The notes below the pieces were generated by a model. That model saw only the letters and a program-made list of their open reading frames with translations, was not told the origin of the DNA and searched no databases. 32,805 nucleotides of DNA, from contig NZ_FZMP01000231.1 in the NCBI RefSeq assembly GCF_900196725.1, forward strand, positions 1 to 32,805, in the 5' to 3' direction. The stretch comes from Candidatus Methanoperedens nitratireducens (GTDB lineage: Archaea; Halobacteriota; Methanosarcinia; Methanosarcinales; Methanoperedenaceae). Numbering within the stretch: position 1 is the stretch's first letter; every line of letters starts with the position of its first letter. The translations under genes and the position numbers were made by a program. Of this stretch, positions 22,676-31,205 are shown in pieces.

Positions 22676-23788
22676 ATGACTAGAGAAGACTTATTGGAAA
22701 AAGTAAAGACTGCACGACCATCTGTTGCTGTTGTTGGGCTGGGTGGTGCAGGCTGTAACATCGCAACATGGATAGCAGATAAGAAACTGGCGGGCGGTAA
22801 AATAATAGCTGCCAATACGGATGCTGGTCACCTGAGTACAATGACACGGGCGGATAAGATCATGCTGCTCGGTGAGAAACTGTGCAAAGGGCACGGCTGC
22901 GGTGGATTCCCGGAAAGAGGCGCTGAGGCTGCAAGGGAGAACCTGGCTGAAATGAGGGAGGAACTGAATGGCACTAACCTTCTGTTCCTGGTAGCGGGTC
23001 TTGGAGGCGGGTCAGGCACAGGCGCAATACCCATAGTTGCAGGTATAGGAAGGGAAATAGGCGCTCTCACGATTGCGTGCGCAACCATACCGTTCACCAT
23101 TGAAATGACAAGGCGCGAAAAGGCGCGCGATGCCATAAAGGCGCTTGCTGAGGTCAGCGATTCTATAGTTGTCATCGATAACTCAAAGCTCAGGGAGGTC
23201 GCAGGCAACCTGCCTCTTAGGGACGCTCTTGCTGTAGCGAATGCACTTATCGGTTCTTTCGTTAAGAACCTGACTGATACCATAACGCAGCCAAGCCTTG
23301 TGAACCTTGATTATGCCGACCTTCGCGCAGTAATGGAACGCGGCGGCATATCATCGATAGGCATAGGCGAAGGCGACGGTGAAAACCGCGTCGAGAAGGC
23401 AGTCTCACAGGCGCTTTCCACACCGCTGCTTGATATCACCGACGTATCGACCGCGTACGGGGTCCTTATCCATATCGTGGGCGGAGAGGACATGACCCTT
23501 GACGAAGTGGCTGTTGCAGGCGAGCAGATAATGGAAAAAGTCCCCAATACAAAGCGCGTGATATGGGGTGCCAAGGTCGACCAGTCATTGACAGGCAAGG
23601 TGCGCGTGATGGCTGTGCTTACAGGTGTCACATGCCCGTTCCTATCAGGCGAAGTCAAGCAAAAGGCCGCTCCCCAGATACCCAGGGAAGTCGTGAAACC
23701 GCTGCGGCAGGCTATGGAGCACATGATGCAGGCACAGGAATCCCACGAGACGATCTCAAGGGCTGCAGTGTTCAGCAAGGAGAAGTAG
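22676..23788 (+). CDS. ftsZ: FtsZ-family tubulin-like GTPase, second copy
   Basis: This 370-residue paralogue of the protein at 16073 aligns without gaps over the first 322 residues (251 identical by hand count). It keeps GLGGAGCN (21-28), the T7 loop NLDYADL (210-216) and the distinctive LCKGHGCGGFPE. Its glycine loop is GGGSGTG (110-116) rather than GGGTGTG. Unlike the first copy it has a C-terminal extension of about 48 residues (VKQKAAPQIPREVVKP, then a Met/Gln/Glu-rich helix and RAAVFSKEK), which could bind a division partner or the membrane. It has its own TATA element and a GGAGG ribosome binding site. Two such similar copies suggest recent duplication followed by divergence of the tails. 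Confidence 0.9.
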   Translation: MTREDLLEKVKTARPSVAVVGLGGAGCNIATWIADKKLAGGKIIAANTDAGHLSTMTRADKIMLLGEKLCKGHGCGGFPERGAEAARENLAEMREELNGTNLLFLVAGLGGGSGTGAIPIVAGIGREIGALTIACATIPFTIEMTRREKARDAIKALAEVSDSIVVIDNSKLREVAGNLPLRDALAVANALIGSFVKNLTDTITQPSLVNLDYADLRAVMERGGISSIGIGEGDGENRVEKAVSQALSTPLLDITDVSTAYGVLIHIVGGEDMTLDEVAVAGEQIMEKVPNTKRVIWGAKVDQSLTGKVRVMAVLTGVTCPFLSGEVKQKAAPQIPREVVKPLRQAMEHMMQAQESHETISRAAVFSKEK

Positions 23789-23876
23789 GAAGAAACTCCT
23801 GCTTTTTGTTCTTTTTAATCTGCGTTCATCCTCTGATTATTCAATGTTATGCATGACATAGGATAATGAGTTTTAG

Positions 23877-24245
23877 ATGAAAACTATCACGATAAGGGTA
23901 GACGAGGCGATTTTCCAGCAGATAGAAGCCAGACGAGGGGAAGCTTCCAAATCTGATTTTTACAGGAATATCCTGATCGAATACATTTCGAATAAATCTG
24001 AAAATGCCCTGAACAAACCCGAAGACGACCTGGAAAGTTCTGAATACGTTTTGAATATTCGGAAAGAGAACGAGACTCTCAGGACAGACGCATCCCACAA
24101 GGATGCGATGCTTGTACTGAAAGACGACAGGATAAAAGACCTGCAAAACCAGCTCGGGTTTTTGCAGTTCGAGTACCAGAAGCTCTCAAACCAGCTTTAC
24201 AAGCTCCTGCCCGAGCCCAGGAAATGGTGGATGTTCTGGAAATAA
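23877..24245 (+). CDS. Ribbon-helix-helix-like protein with coiled coil and aromatic tail
   Basis: The 122-residue product begins [21 protein letters not shown] and [14 protein letters not shown], the strand-helix-helix pattern of ribbon-helix-helix DNA-binding proteins. A long charged helix follows (residues about 60-108, [29 protein letters not shown]) that should form a coiled coil. The end is strikingly aromatic: PRKWWMFWK. That tail could insert into a membrane surface or bind a partner. I do not recognise a named family. It follows ftsZ in the same direction after 88 bp, without a strong ribosome binding site. A link to chromosome or division control is only suggested by position. Confidence 0.7.
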   Translation: MKTITIRVDEAIFQQIEARRGEASKSDFYRNILIEYISNKSENALNKPEDDLESSEYVLNIRKENETLRTDASHKDAMLVLKDDRIKDLQNQLGFLQFEYQKLSNQLYKLLPEPRKWWMFWK

Positions 24246-24282
24246 CAATCATTTTATATCTTGCAACATATCAGGGAAGCCT

Positions 24283-26175
24283 ATGAGTCACGACTACAGG
24301 GCGCTCGGATTAAAAGCCGGGCTTGAAATTCACCAGCAGCTCGACACGAAAGAAAAACTCTTCTGCGGCTGCCCCACCCTTCTTCGCGACACAAAGGAAT
24401 CCATCTTTGAATTTTTCAGGTACCTCCGCCCTACACAGAGCGAGATGGGCGTTGTGGATAAGGCTGCACTTGAGGAAGTAAAACTTACGAAAAAATTCAT
24501 CTATAAAGCCTACGACACGACCTGCCTTGTCGAGAACGATGAAGAGCCGCCGCGCGAACTGAACCAGGAAGCCCTGGAGTACTCGCTCGTTATCGCCCGC
24601 ATGCTTAACATGAATATCGTGGATGAGCTTTACACCATGAGGAAAATAGTCATCGACGGCTCCAATACATCGGGTTTCCAGAGAACCGCCCTTGTAGCCA
24701 CAAAAGGCTATCTGGAATCATCCCTTAATCGCGTAGGGATCGATGTGCTCTGCCTTGAGGAAGAGGCTGCGCAGAAAGTGGAAGATAAGGTCGATTCGGT
24801 GATATATTCACTCGACCGCCTGGGTATCCCGCTTGTCGAGATAGGGACCGCGCCGGATATAGTCTCACCTGCGCACGCAAGGGAAGTGGCAGAGAAACTC
24901 GGGATGATACTGCGCTCGACAGGCAAGGTCAAACGTGGACTCGGCACTATACGGCAGGATATCAATATCTCGATAGCGCAGGGCGCCCGCGTGGAAATAA
25001 AAGGCGTGCAGGCGCTTGACTTAATAGAAATTATCGTGGAACGGGAAGCAGAAAGGCAGGTCGCGCTCCTGGAGATAAAAAAGGAACTCCTTAAAAGGGG
25101 AGCCTCGGTATCTGATAAGATCGTCGATGTCACATCGGTGTTCGCCAACACTTCCTCAAAGGTAATATTAAAAGCGTTAAAAGGAGGCGTTGTATTCGCC
25201 ATAAACCTGCCCGGGTTCGCGGGACTTGTGGGCAGGGAGATCCAGCCCGGTAGGCGCCTGGGGACAGAGTTCTCAGACCGCGCCAAAAAATCAGGCGTAG
25301 GAGGCATTTTCCATACAGATGAGCTCCCGAATTACGGCATCACGGAACACGAAATCGATACGCTCAGAAAAGCAGTGGACGCGCAGGAGAACGATTGCGT
25401 CATCATGGTCACCGATGCTAAGGAGAAAGCAAAAGGCGCTCTTGAAGGCGTAATCATCCGCGCGCGGGAAGCCCTCGAATGCATCCCGGAAGAGACAAGA
25501 CGCGCACTCCCAGACGGGAATTCAGCTTATATGAGACCCCTTCCGGGCGCGGCGCGCATGTACCCGGAGACCGATGTTCCGCCTGTAGAGATAACAGGGG
25601 AGCGGCTCAGGAACATAAAGCTGCCAGAACTCATCGAAGAGCGCAAGGCAAGGTACATGAAGCAATTCAAGTTAAACGATGAGCTGGCGGGGCAGATAGC
25701 GCGTTCCCGGAACATGCCGCTTTTTGAAACCATAATGATGCAGGTCCCGGATGCAAGCCCGACCATAGTTGTACGTACGCTTGAAACGACCATGTATGAA
25801 CTTGAAAAAGAGTCTGTGCCTGTAACTAACATAAAAGATGAACATCTTCTCCGGCTTTTCAAACTCCAATCCGGGGGGAAAATTCCGAACGAAGCCATAG
25901 GCAGCGTCCTGAGAGCCGTTGCAGGAAAGCCTGAGCTTACAGTCGATAAGGCTGCCGGTTCCCTGGGTATCGGCGTAGTGGAAACAGGGAATTTAGATGC
26001 TGTTATCGATAAGGTCATAGAGTCCAGGATCGATTTTGTTAAAGAAAAAGGACTTAATGCTGTGGGTCCGCTGATGGGTATTGTCATGAAAGACCTAAGG
26101 GGCAAGGTAAGCGGTCAGGAGATCAGCAGGCTTTTAAAAGAGAAGATCTCAAAAAAATTAGATACGATTAAATAA
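24283..26175 (+). CDS. gatE: Glutamyl-tRNA(Gln) amidotransferase subunit E
   Basis: GatE with GatD forms the archaeal amidotransferase that turns Glu-tRNA(Gln) into Gln-tRNA(Gln). The 630-residue protein opens with [23 protein letters not shown], the kinase/amidotransferase cradle start. It contains [49 protein letters not shown] and [13 protein letters not shown]. The inserted GAD domain characteristic of GatE and bacterial AspRS lies around 290-410, and the YqeY-like tail helices lie at the C-terminus. Length is normal. The ATG has AGGGAAG upstream and a TATA-like TTTTATATC near 24253. gatD is not adjacent, which is common in archaea. Confidence 0.96.
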   Translation: MSHDYRALGLKAGLEIHQQLDTKEKLFCGCPTLLRDTKESIFEFFRYLRPTQSEMGVVDKAALEEVKLTKKFIYKAYDTTCLVENDEEPPRELNQEALEYSLVIARMLNMNIVDELYTMRKIVIDGSNTSGFQRTALVATKGYLESSLNRVGIDVLCLEEEAAQKVEDKVDSVIYSLDRLGIPLVEIGTAPDIVSPAHAREVAEKLGMILRSTGKVKRGLGTIRQDINISIAQGARVEIKGVQALDLIEIIVEREAERQVALLEIKKELLKRGASVSDKIVDVTSVFANTSSKVILKALKGGVVFAINLPGFAGLVGREIQPGRRLGTEFSDRAKKSGVGGIFHTDELPNYGITEHEIDTLRKAVDAQENDCVIMVTDAKEKAKGALEGVIIRAREALECIPEETRRALPDGNSAYMRPLPGAARMYPETDVPPVEITGERLRNIKLPELIEERKARYMKQFKLNDELAGQIARSRNMPLFETIMMQVPDASPTIVVRTLETTMYELEKESVPVTNIKDEHLLRLFKLQSGGKIPNEAIGSVLRAVAGKPELTVDKAAGSLGIGVVETGNLDAVIDKVIESRIDFVKEKGLNAVGPLMGIVMKDLRGKVSGQEISRLLKEKISKKLDTIK

Positions 26176-26198
26176 TAGTTTTTCTTTCAGAGGGGATC

Positions 26199-27548
26199 AT
26201 GCAAGACCTCACAAAAAAATTTTTGATAATCCTGATAATATTTGCACTTTCGGAAGTTGCTCTTGGTATCTCGGAAGTTACATTAAACAATGTCAAAAGA
26301 CCCGACGGGGCGATTCTTTTTATCGTTGATGGATTGGGTTCCTCTTATTATTATCCTGAACTTACCCCCCATGCGCTTGATGGCAGCGAGATCTCGAAGG
26401 CAAAAACCATCAACCTTACATTTGGAACAAGGATAATAGATATCAGGACTCCTCAGCCCGTGACCGGCATTGCCCACTCAATCATAGTCACGGGTTACTC
26501 GCAGGCAAACGAAGATATCGCAGGTTATACCGACGCCACTATTTTTGATATCACGCGGCAGCACGGCTTCGTCAACCTGGCAGTGATGGAAAAAGGGGAT
26601 TTCAGGAACATGCGTGAGGAGCAGGACATAATCCTGTTCGCAGAGAACAATTCAATAGATGAACCCCTGATATCGATCCAGGCGAATAAAGCACCTTCCG
26701 GCGTTTATGAATTGATGTACGACTGGAAGATGAGACTCCCTGTATACCTTAACAACCTCTCAGGCAGAGAACAGTATTCAGCTTATAATAAGTGGGGTAT
26801 CGATACCGCCAACGCCGTTGCAACATACATGATCAAAAAACATCCCTCACAGAAATTCCTGCTGACAGTCAACATAGGGGCAATAGACAGCGGTGGTCAT
26901 AATCTTGGTGAAGATGATTACTACTTGCTGATCGAAGATCTTGACAGGGATTTCTATCCTTTATATATGACCGCAAAAGAGAATAACATCGCATTATTTT
27001 TCACGGGCGACCACGGAATGTCATTTGCGACTAAAAACGCAAAAAGAGGCGGGCATGCATCAGAGAAATACTCCAAAATGCAGGAGAGCCTGAGGATACC
27101 ATTAGTCATAATGTCCCCAAATATCGTATCGAGTGTATCAAACGGGGAATATGGACAGGAAGATATAGCGCCGACGCTGCTCAGCGTACTTGACCTTCCC
27201 AACAACCTTCAATATACTGATGGCAGTTCTATCAACATAAAAAATTATGCAAGCATTTTTGTAAAAGCTAATACAGAATACCATGTCTCACTGTGGGATG
27301 CAGGCAGGAAGGTATCGGAAAGCAGGGATTCAGAGCTTATTTTTGCTGGGCTTCCTTTGAATACAAATTATACGATCAAAGCATCCGGCGATGATGGAAC
27401 GCATGAGGAACGTTTGTTCCTTGATTCAGATAAACACTTTAATTTTAAGCCGGAACAGGGATTAAATTACCGCGGGATAGTTGCTATTATTTTAATATCC
27501 ATGGTCATTATAGCCGGACTGGTGCTGATAAAAAGAATAAAGGATTAA
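26199..27548 (+). CDS. Secreted, membrane-anchored alkaline-phosphatase-superfamily protein
   Basis: The 449-residue protein has an N-terminal signal sequence (KKFLIILIIFALSEVALG) and a C-terminal membrane helix (about 427-444) ending in RIKD, so the domain should face outside. The metal sites of the superfamily are visible: Asp44 in FIVDGLGSS, AIDSGGHN, FTGDHGMS and GGHAS, followed by PLVIMSPN and QEDIAPTLLSVLDLP. The fold is that of phosphopentomutase/phosphodiesterase/sulfatase enzymes. The usual nucleophile Thr or Ser is not obvious to me; TGIAHS near 90 is a candidate. Substrate may be a phospho- or sulfo-ester on surface lipids or glycans. GAGGGG precedes the ATG, and gatE ends 23 bp upstream, possibly in one transcript. 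Confidence 0.8.
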   Translation: MQDLTKKFLIILIIFALSEVALGISEVTLNNVKRPDGAILFIVDGLGSSYYYPELTPHALDGSEISKAKTINLTFGTRIIDIRTPQPVTGIAHSIIVTGYSQANEDIAGYTDATIFDITRQHGFVNLAVMEKGDFRNMREEQDIILFAENNSIDEPLISIQANKAPSGVYELMYDWKMRLPVYLNNLSGREQYSAYNKWGIDTANAVATYMIKKHPSQKFLLTVNIGAIDSGGHNLGEDDYYLLIEDLDRDFYPLYMTAKENNIALFFTGDHGMSFATKNAKRGGHASEKYSKMQESLRIPLVIMSPNIVSSVSNGEYGQEDIAPTLLSVLDLPNNLQYTDGSSINIKNYASIFVKANTEYHVSLWDAGRKVSESRDSELIFAGLPLNTNYTIKASGDDGTHEERLFLDSDKHFNFKPEQGLNYRGIVAIILISMVIIAGLVLIKRIKD

Positions 27549-27611
27549 TATTACAATATTTGCGGACAGTTTAGAAATATATATATTAATTCCAATAGTA
27601 GCAGGATGTAT

Positions 27612-27824
27612 ATGAGCATCGAATATACTGCAGTTAATAAGGAGACAGTCGCAGGAGAGATAAAGAACTTTCTTGAATCCTGCCCTGAAGATACTGTATT
27701 TAAGATGGTGATAAGTTCAAAACGGGGCTACCTCAGGATCAAGATAAAAAACGTCAGCAAAAGCCGCATAAAAAAATTGATCTCAAGACTGCGAAGGAAA
27801 AAATCAAATAAGCAGGACATCTAA
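27612..27824 (+). CDS. Small basic protein, unknown (70 residues)
   Basis: The product starts MSIEYTAVNKETVAGEIKNF and ends with a strongly basic helix (SRIKKLISRLRRKKSNK). A strand-helix-strand pattern followed by a basic helix suggests nucleic-acid binding, but I recognise no family. An ATG at 27606 would add two residues; the ATG at 27612 has CAGG at better spacing. A clear TATA-like AAATATATATATT lies at about 27573-27585. Its last codons overlap the end of the convergent gene on the other strand. Confidence 0.6.
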   Translation: MSIEYTAVNKETVAGEIKNFLESCPEDTVFKMVISSKRGYLRIKIKNVSKSRIKKLISRLRRKKSNKQDI

Positions 27825-28004
27825 TGCGATATCCCCGAGCGCATATATAATCAACGCTATCAGGATGCCAATAATTATAAGATGGATATCTTTAGTATGA
27901 TTATAGAATATGGTTTGCAATATTATAATAAGTATCAGCATCCCGGCGGCAATAATGATGCCAAGACCGAGGCGCAGGGCAATATCGTATAACACCTGGT
28001 ACAT
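27804..28004 (-). CDS. Small membrane protein (66 residues), unknown
   Basis: From the ATG at 28004 the product is MYQVLYDIALRLGLG followed by two membrane helices (IIIAAGMLILIIILQTIFY and LIIIGILIALIIYALGDIAL). A GTG at 28046 would extend the frame, but a TATA-like TTAAATATACAA on the minus strand sits about 25 bp upstream of the ATG, so a leaderless transcript from 28004 is preferred. The C-terminal end overlaps the convergent small basic protein by 21 bp. Function is unknown. Confidence 0.55.
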   Translation of the reverse strand: MYQVLYDIALRLGLGIIIAAGMLILIIILQTIFYNHTKDIHLIIIGILIALIIYALGDIALDVLLI

Positions 28005-28087
28005 GCCCAGTGATTGAAAGATTGTATATTTAAGTTTAACTTGCACTTAACAAAAACTATTCAAATAAGTAAACATACTTATACCAC

Positions 28088-28651
28088 ATGAGCAACGAGA
28101 TTATTATAGGCATAAGCGGCGCGTCGGGCATTCAGTACGGGATACGCCTGCTTGAGGCTCTAAAAGACATGAGAGGGTTCGAAACTCATTTAGTTATTTC
28201 GGAATCTGCAAAAAAACTTATCAAAATAGAAACTGATTATTCCGTCCGCGATGTTGAGTCGCTGGGCGACCATGTGTACGGCGATGATGATTTCACCGCT
28301 CCGGTCGCAAGCGGTTCGCACAGGTCAAAAGGCATGATAATTGCACCGTGCAGCATGAAGACGCTTGCATCTGTGGCTGTCGGGATGTCGGATACTCTCA
28401 TCTCAAGGGCAGCGGATGTTTGCCTGAAAGAAAAACGCCCTCTCGTGCTAATGGTGCGTGAAACTCCGTTGAATCTGATCCATATAGAAAATATGGCAAG
28501 AGCTGCGAGGGCTGGTGCTTCGATACTCCCCGCCTGCCCTGCGTTCTATCCGAAGCCGGATTCTATTGAAGATATTACTAATTTCATGGCAGGTCGCGCC
28601 CTTGACCTTCTGGGCATCGGGCATGACATGTACAGGCGGTGGAAGGGATGA
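28088..28651 (+). CDS. ubiX: Flavin prenyltransferase UbiX
   Basis: UbiX attaches a dimethylallyl group to FMN to make prenylated FMN, the cofactor of UbiD decarboxylases. The 187-residue protein has the FMN-binding start IIIGISGASGIQYG (5-18), the loop GSHRSKGMIIAPCSMKTLASVAVG, and the phosphate-binding region RPLVLMVRETPLNLIHIENM, all typical. Length is normal. The gene overlaps the next gene (UbiD type) by ATGA, so cofactor synthesis and the enzyme that uses it are coupled. With aconitase X nearby, it probably supports the anhydromevalonate phosphate decarboxylase of the archaeal mevalonate pathway. Confidence 0.95.
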   Translation: MSNEIIIGISGASGIQYGIRLLEALKDMRGFETHLVISESAKKLIKIETDYSVRDVESLGDHVYGDDDFTAPVASGSHRSKGMIIAPCSMKTLASVAVGMSDTLISRAADVCLKEKRPLVLMVRETPLNLIHIENMARAARAGASILPACPAFYPKPDSIEDITNFMAGRALDLLGIGHDMYRRWKG

Positions 28652-29922
28652 GCTTGCGCAAATTTATAGAGCGACTTAAGGCTGAAGGAAAGCTCAGGGA
28701 GGTCAAAAAACCTCTCTCGCCTGTGTACGGGGTCTCAGCCACGGTCGGAACTGAGCCTGCGCTGTTTACCAATGTTAACGGCTCCAGGGTTATCATGAAT
28801 ATCCTTTCCTCAAAGGAACTTCTTGGCGAGGCTCTCGGAGTGGCACCCGACAGCATAATAAAATATCTCTCTTCGCGCCCGCCTGAAGGTGAAGTAAAAC
28901 TCGCAGGGGATTCACCTGCCAAAGAAGTTATTGAAAAACCCGACCTTTCAAAGCTCCCCATACTCACGCATTTTGAAGGCGACGGCGCCCCGTATATTAC
29001 CGCCGGTGTCGTGGTATCAGAATACGGGGGAGTAATGAACGCCTCTATCCACAGGCTCAGGGTAATAGGGAAAAACAGGCTTGCGGCACGGCTTGTTGAG
29101 TTCCGGCATACGTATAATCTTCACAAAAAAGCAGCTGAAAAAGGTGAGCCGCTGCCCATTGCGATAGTTATCGGCATGGACCCGGTAACGCTATTTGCCG
29201 TCTCAACCCGCGTGCCTGAGGGAAAAGAGTTCGAATATGCCTCGGCGCTAAAAGGCGAGCCTGTTGAACTGTTCGAGTGCGAGAACGGCATAAAAGTCCC
29301 GCATGCTGAGATAGTGCTTGAAGGTTACATACATCCCACGGAAGTCGCGGATGAAGGACCTTTCGTGGATATCAGCGGCACATACGACCTGGTAAGGAAA
29401 CAGCCTGTCATTCACCTGACAAACATGATGCACAGGCGCGATCCCATCTATCATGCCCTGATGCCGGCAGGGAGCGAGCACCATATATTAATGGGAGTTC
29501 CGTACGAGCCGCTGATATATAACGAAGTGAAAAAGGTCGCAGATGTCAGGAACGTGGCTCTCACGCCCGGGGGATGTTATTATTTCCATGCAGCCGTGCA
29601 GATACACAAGAACAGCGATGACGATGCGAAGAAAGCCATCGAAGCGACGTTCGCCGCCCATAAGAGCCTGAAGCACGTTGTTGTCGTGGATGAGGATATC
29701 AATATCTTTGACCCGAATGATATCGAGTTCGCGATAGCTACCAGGGTAAAGGGAGATGAGGACATATACATATATCCGAATGTCAGGGGCAGCACACTTG
29801 ACCCGCGCTCTGAGAATGGTATCGGGACCAAGGTTGGGTTTGATGCGACGATGGATATGAGCAAGAAATGGAAATTTGAGAGGGTGCCGAGACCTAAAAT
29901 AACCGCAGATGAATGCAGATGA
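28648..29922 (+). CDS. UbiD-family decarboxylase, probable anhydromevalonate phosphate decarboxylase
   Basis: This enzyme uses prenylated FMN to decarboxylate its substrate. In archaea of this type the partner of aconitase X is trans-anhydromevalonate 5-phosphate decarboxylase, giving isopentenyl phosphate. The 424 residues show the UbiD blocks: ITAGVVVSEYGGVMNASIHRL, IAIVIGMDPVTLFA, EIVLEGYIHPTEVADEGPFVDISGTYD (with the catalytic Glu and acidic cluster) and KHVVVVDEDINIFDPNDIEFAIATR. The ATG at 28648 overlaps the ubiX stop. The final residues KITADECR are encoded by a dispersed 30-bp repeat (29901-29930), so the natural C-terminus may have been altered. The function is inferred from ubiX and acnX as neighbours; a different UbiD substrate cannot be excluded. 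Confidence 0.88.
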   Translation: MSLRKFIERLKAEGKLREVKKPLSPVYGVSATVGTEPALFTNVNGSRVIMNILSSKELLGEALGVAPDSIIKYLSSRPPEGEVKLAGDSPAKEVIEKPDLSKLPILTHFEGDGAPYITAGVVVSEYGGVMNASIHRLRVIGKNRLAARLVEFRHTYNLHKKAAEKGEPLPIAIVIGMDPVTLFAVSTRVPEGKEFEYASALKGEPVELFECENGIKVPHAEIVLEGYIHPTEVADEGPFVDISGTYDLVRKQPVIHLTNMMHRRDPIYHALMPAGSEHHILMGVPYEPLIYNEVKKVADVRNVALTPGGCYYFHAAVQIHKNSDDDAKKAIEATFAAHKSLKHVVVVDEDINIFDPNDIEFAIATRVKGDEDIYIYPNVRGSTLDPRSENGIGTKVGFDATMDMSKKWKFERVPRPKITADECR

Positions 29923-29930
29923 ATGCAGAT
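29901..29930 (+). repeat. Left inverted repeat of the nuclease cassette
   Basis: A 30-bp sequence starting AACCGCAGATGAATGCAGAT carries three GCAGAT units. It matches the reverse complement of 31167-31196 at 27 of 30 positions. It overlaps the last codons of the UbiD-type gene and ends right before the ribosome binding site (AGGAGA) of the nuclease gene. Sequences of this GCAGATGAACGCAGAT type are widely dispersed repeats in many prokaryotic genomes. Confidence 0.8.
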
Positions 29931-29938
29931 AGGAGAAT

Positions 29939-31156
29939 ATGACAAAGATAAAAAGTCTATATGATGCTATAAACTATCAAAAACCAGAGAACCAATGCAC
30001 AAATTTTTTGGCTTTTCTTCTTGAAAAATTACCAAATAAAAAAATAATTGATGGTATATGCAAAAACTCAGGGTTAACTATTAATGAAGATATGCTTAGT
30101 GTAAAGGTTCAGTATCCATTAAAAGATGGTATCAGTATCCCAGATGCAATAATAACATTTTCAAACCGAAAATACCTAATAATCGAAGCAAAAATGTCTG
30201 ACGGAGGTTTTAAAAAAACCCAATTTATAAATCATTTCAACGGCGGTAAAGAGGAGTTTGGGGGAAAAGAAAACATATGGATGTTATTCTTGTCTGGAGA
30301 TGATTATATCCCGAGCGAATTAAATGAATTCAAGAAAAATCATCCAGAACGAATCGGCTTCTTATCTTGGCATTCTCTGTTAACATTACTTGAGGAATAT
30401 AAGGCATCTCTTGGCGAAAGATATGAAATAATAATAGAAGAATTTTCAAAATTCTTATCACATAATGGAATTAGGAAGGTAATACCAATGGATAATAAAG
30501 AATTAGAAAATTTTATTGAGAACTATCCCAACGAAGAAAAAAAGAAAAGGGCATCATTGGAAAAGTTTTCCAAAACAATTAATAAAATACAAGAAAAAAT
30601 CATAACCGATTTTGAAGATGTGGAACCAAAACATGACAAAACCGATTTCCCTTGCTTTTATAGATGTCTAAAGATCGCTGGTTGGCATTTTGATTATTCA
30701 AGTTATATATTTTTAGATATTATATCAAAAAAGATAGGGGTCGTATTAACAGGATATGAAGATATAGATGAGTATAGTAAGGGTCAAAATAAAGAAATCA
30801 AGGAAGAATTTCTAGGAAATTGGGATGAAAAGTATAAGGATAAATATAAAGTTGATAGTGAATTATGTGCTTTAACGTGGTTTCAGAATTATGAAGATGA
30901 TGATGAATATCCAATTAAAGCCGCCCATTTTAAAATAATAGAAGGAACAAGCGGCAAACCAATTAAACCCGGGAATTTGCCAGCATTTGATATTCGTTTT
31001 TATTTTGGATATGTTCATGAACTTGAAATCGAAAAATTGAATTCGTATCCTGAAATAATTGCGAAGGATTTTAATAAATTATTTAATAATTATATAAAAA
31101 GTAATGAATTAACAAGAAAGTCTAAGAAAGCCACTTTCGCCAGAAAAGGAAATTGA
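29939..31156 (+). CDS. PD-(D/E)XK-type nuclease-like protein, probably acquired
   Basis: The 405-residue product has a nuclease-like core near its N-terminus: IPDAIITFSNRKYLIIEAKM (about residues 67-86), where Asp and the ExK motif fit the PD-(D/E)XK active site. LKDGISIPD precedes it, and FINHFNGGKEE with IWMLFLSGDDYIPSE follows, as in restriction-like nucleases of the PD-(D/E)XK type. The C-terminal half (FPCFYRCLKIAGWHFDYSSY, ALTWFQNYEDDDEYP) has no family I recognise and could read a target or partner. The gene is much richer in A and T and in Lys, Asn and Ile codons than its neighbours. It sits between inverted repeats in the middle of a mevalonate cluster, which indicates transfer. A defence or mobile-element role is plausible. 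AGGAGA directly precedes the ATG. Confidence 0.72.
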   Translation: MTKIKSLYDAINYQKPENQCTNFLAFLLEKLPNKKIIDGICKNSGLTINEDMLSVKVQYPLKDGISIPDAIITFSNRKYLIIEAKMSDGGFKKTQFINHFNGGKEEFGGKENIWMLFLSGDDYIPSELNEFKKNHPERIGFLSWHSLLTLLEEYKASLGERYEIIIEEFSKFLSHNGIRKVIPMDNKELENFIENYPNEEKKKRASLEKFSKTINKIQEKIITDFEDVEPKHDKTDFPCFYRCLKIAGWHFDYSSYIFLDIISKKIGVVLTGYEDIDEYSKGQNKEIKEEFLGNWDEKYKDKYKVDSELCALTWFQNYEDDDEYPIKAAHFKIIEGTSGKPIKPGNLPAFDIRFYFGYVHELEIEKLNSYPEIIAKDFNKLFNNYIKSNELTRKSKKATFARKGN

Positions 31157-31166
31157 AAATGCGGGT

Positions 31167-31196
31167 ATCTGCGTTCATCCGCGTTCATCTGCGGTT
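31167..31196 (-). repeat. Right inverted repeat of the nuclease cassette
   Basis: This 30-bp sequence beginning ATCTGCGTTCATCCGCGTTC is the reverse complement of the left copy with three mismatches. It starts 11 bp after the nuclease stop codon. Together the two copies enclose the gene almost exactly, leaving only a ribosome binding site at one end and ten bases at the other. Confidence 0.8.
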
Positions 31197-31205
31197 AATA
31201 ATCAG

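Noticed and set aside
24708-25307. 199-codon minus-strand frame inside gatE
   Set aside because: It is Ser/Pro/Thr-rich antisense of gatE, a common artefact in GC-rich coding sequence.
27612-27824. KEOPS subunit Pcc1
   Set aside because: Length and a basic C-terminal helix are vaguely similar, but the N-terminal strand pattern and conserved residues of Pcc1 are not evident.
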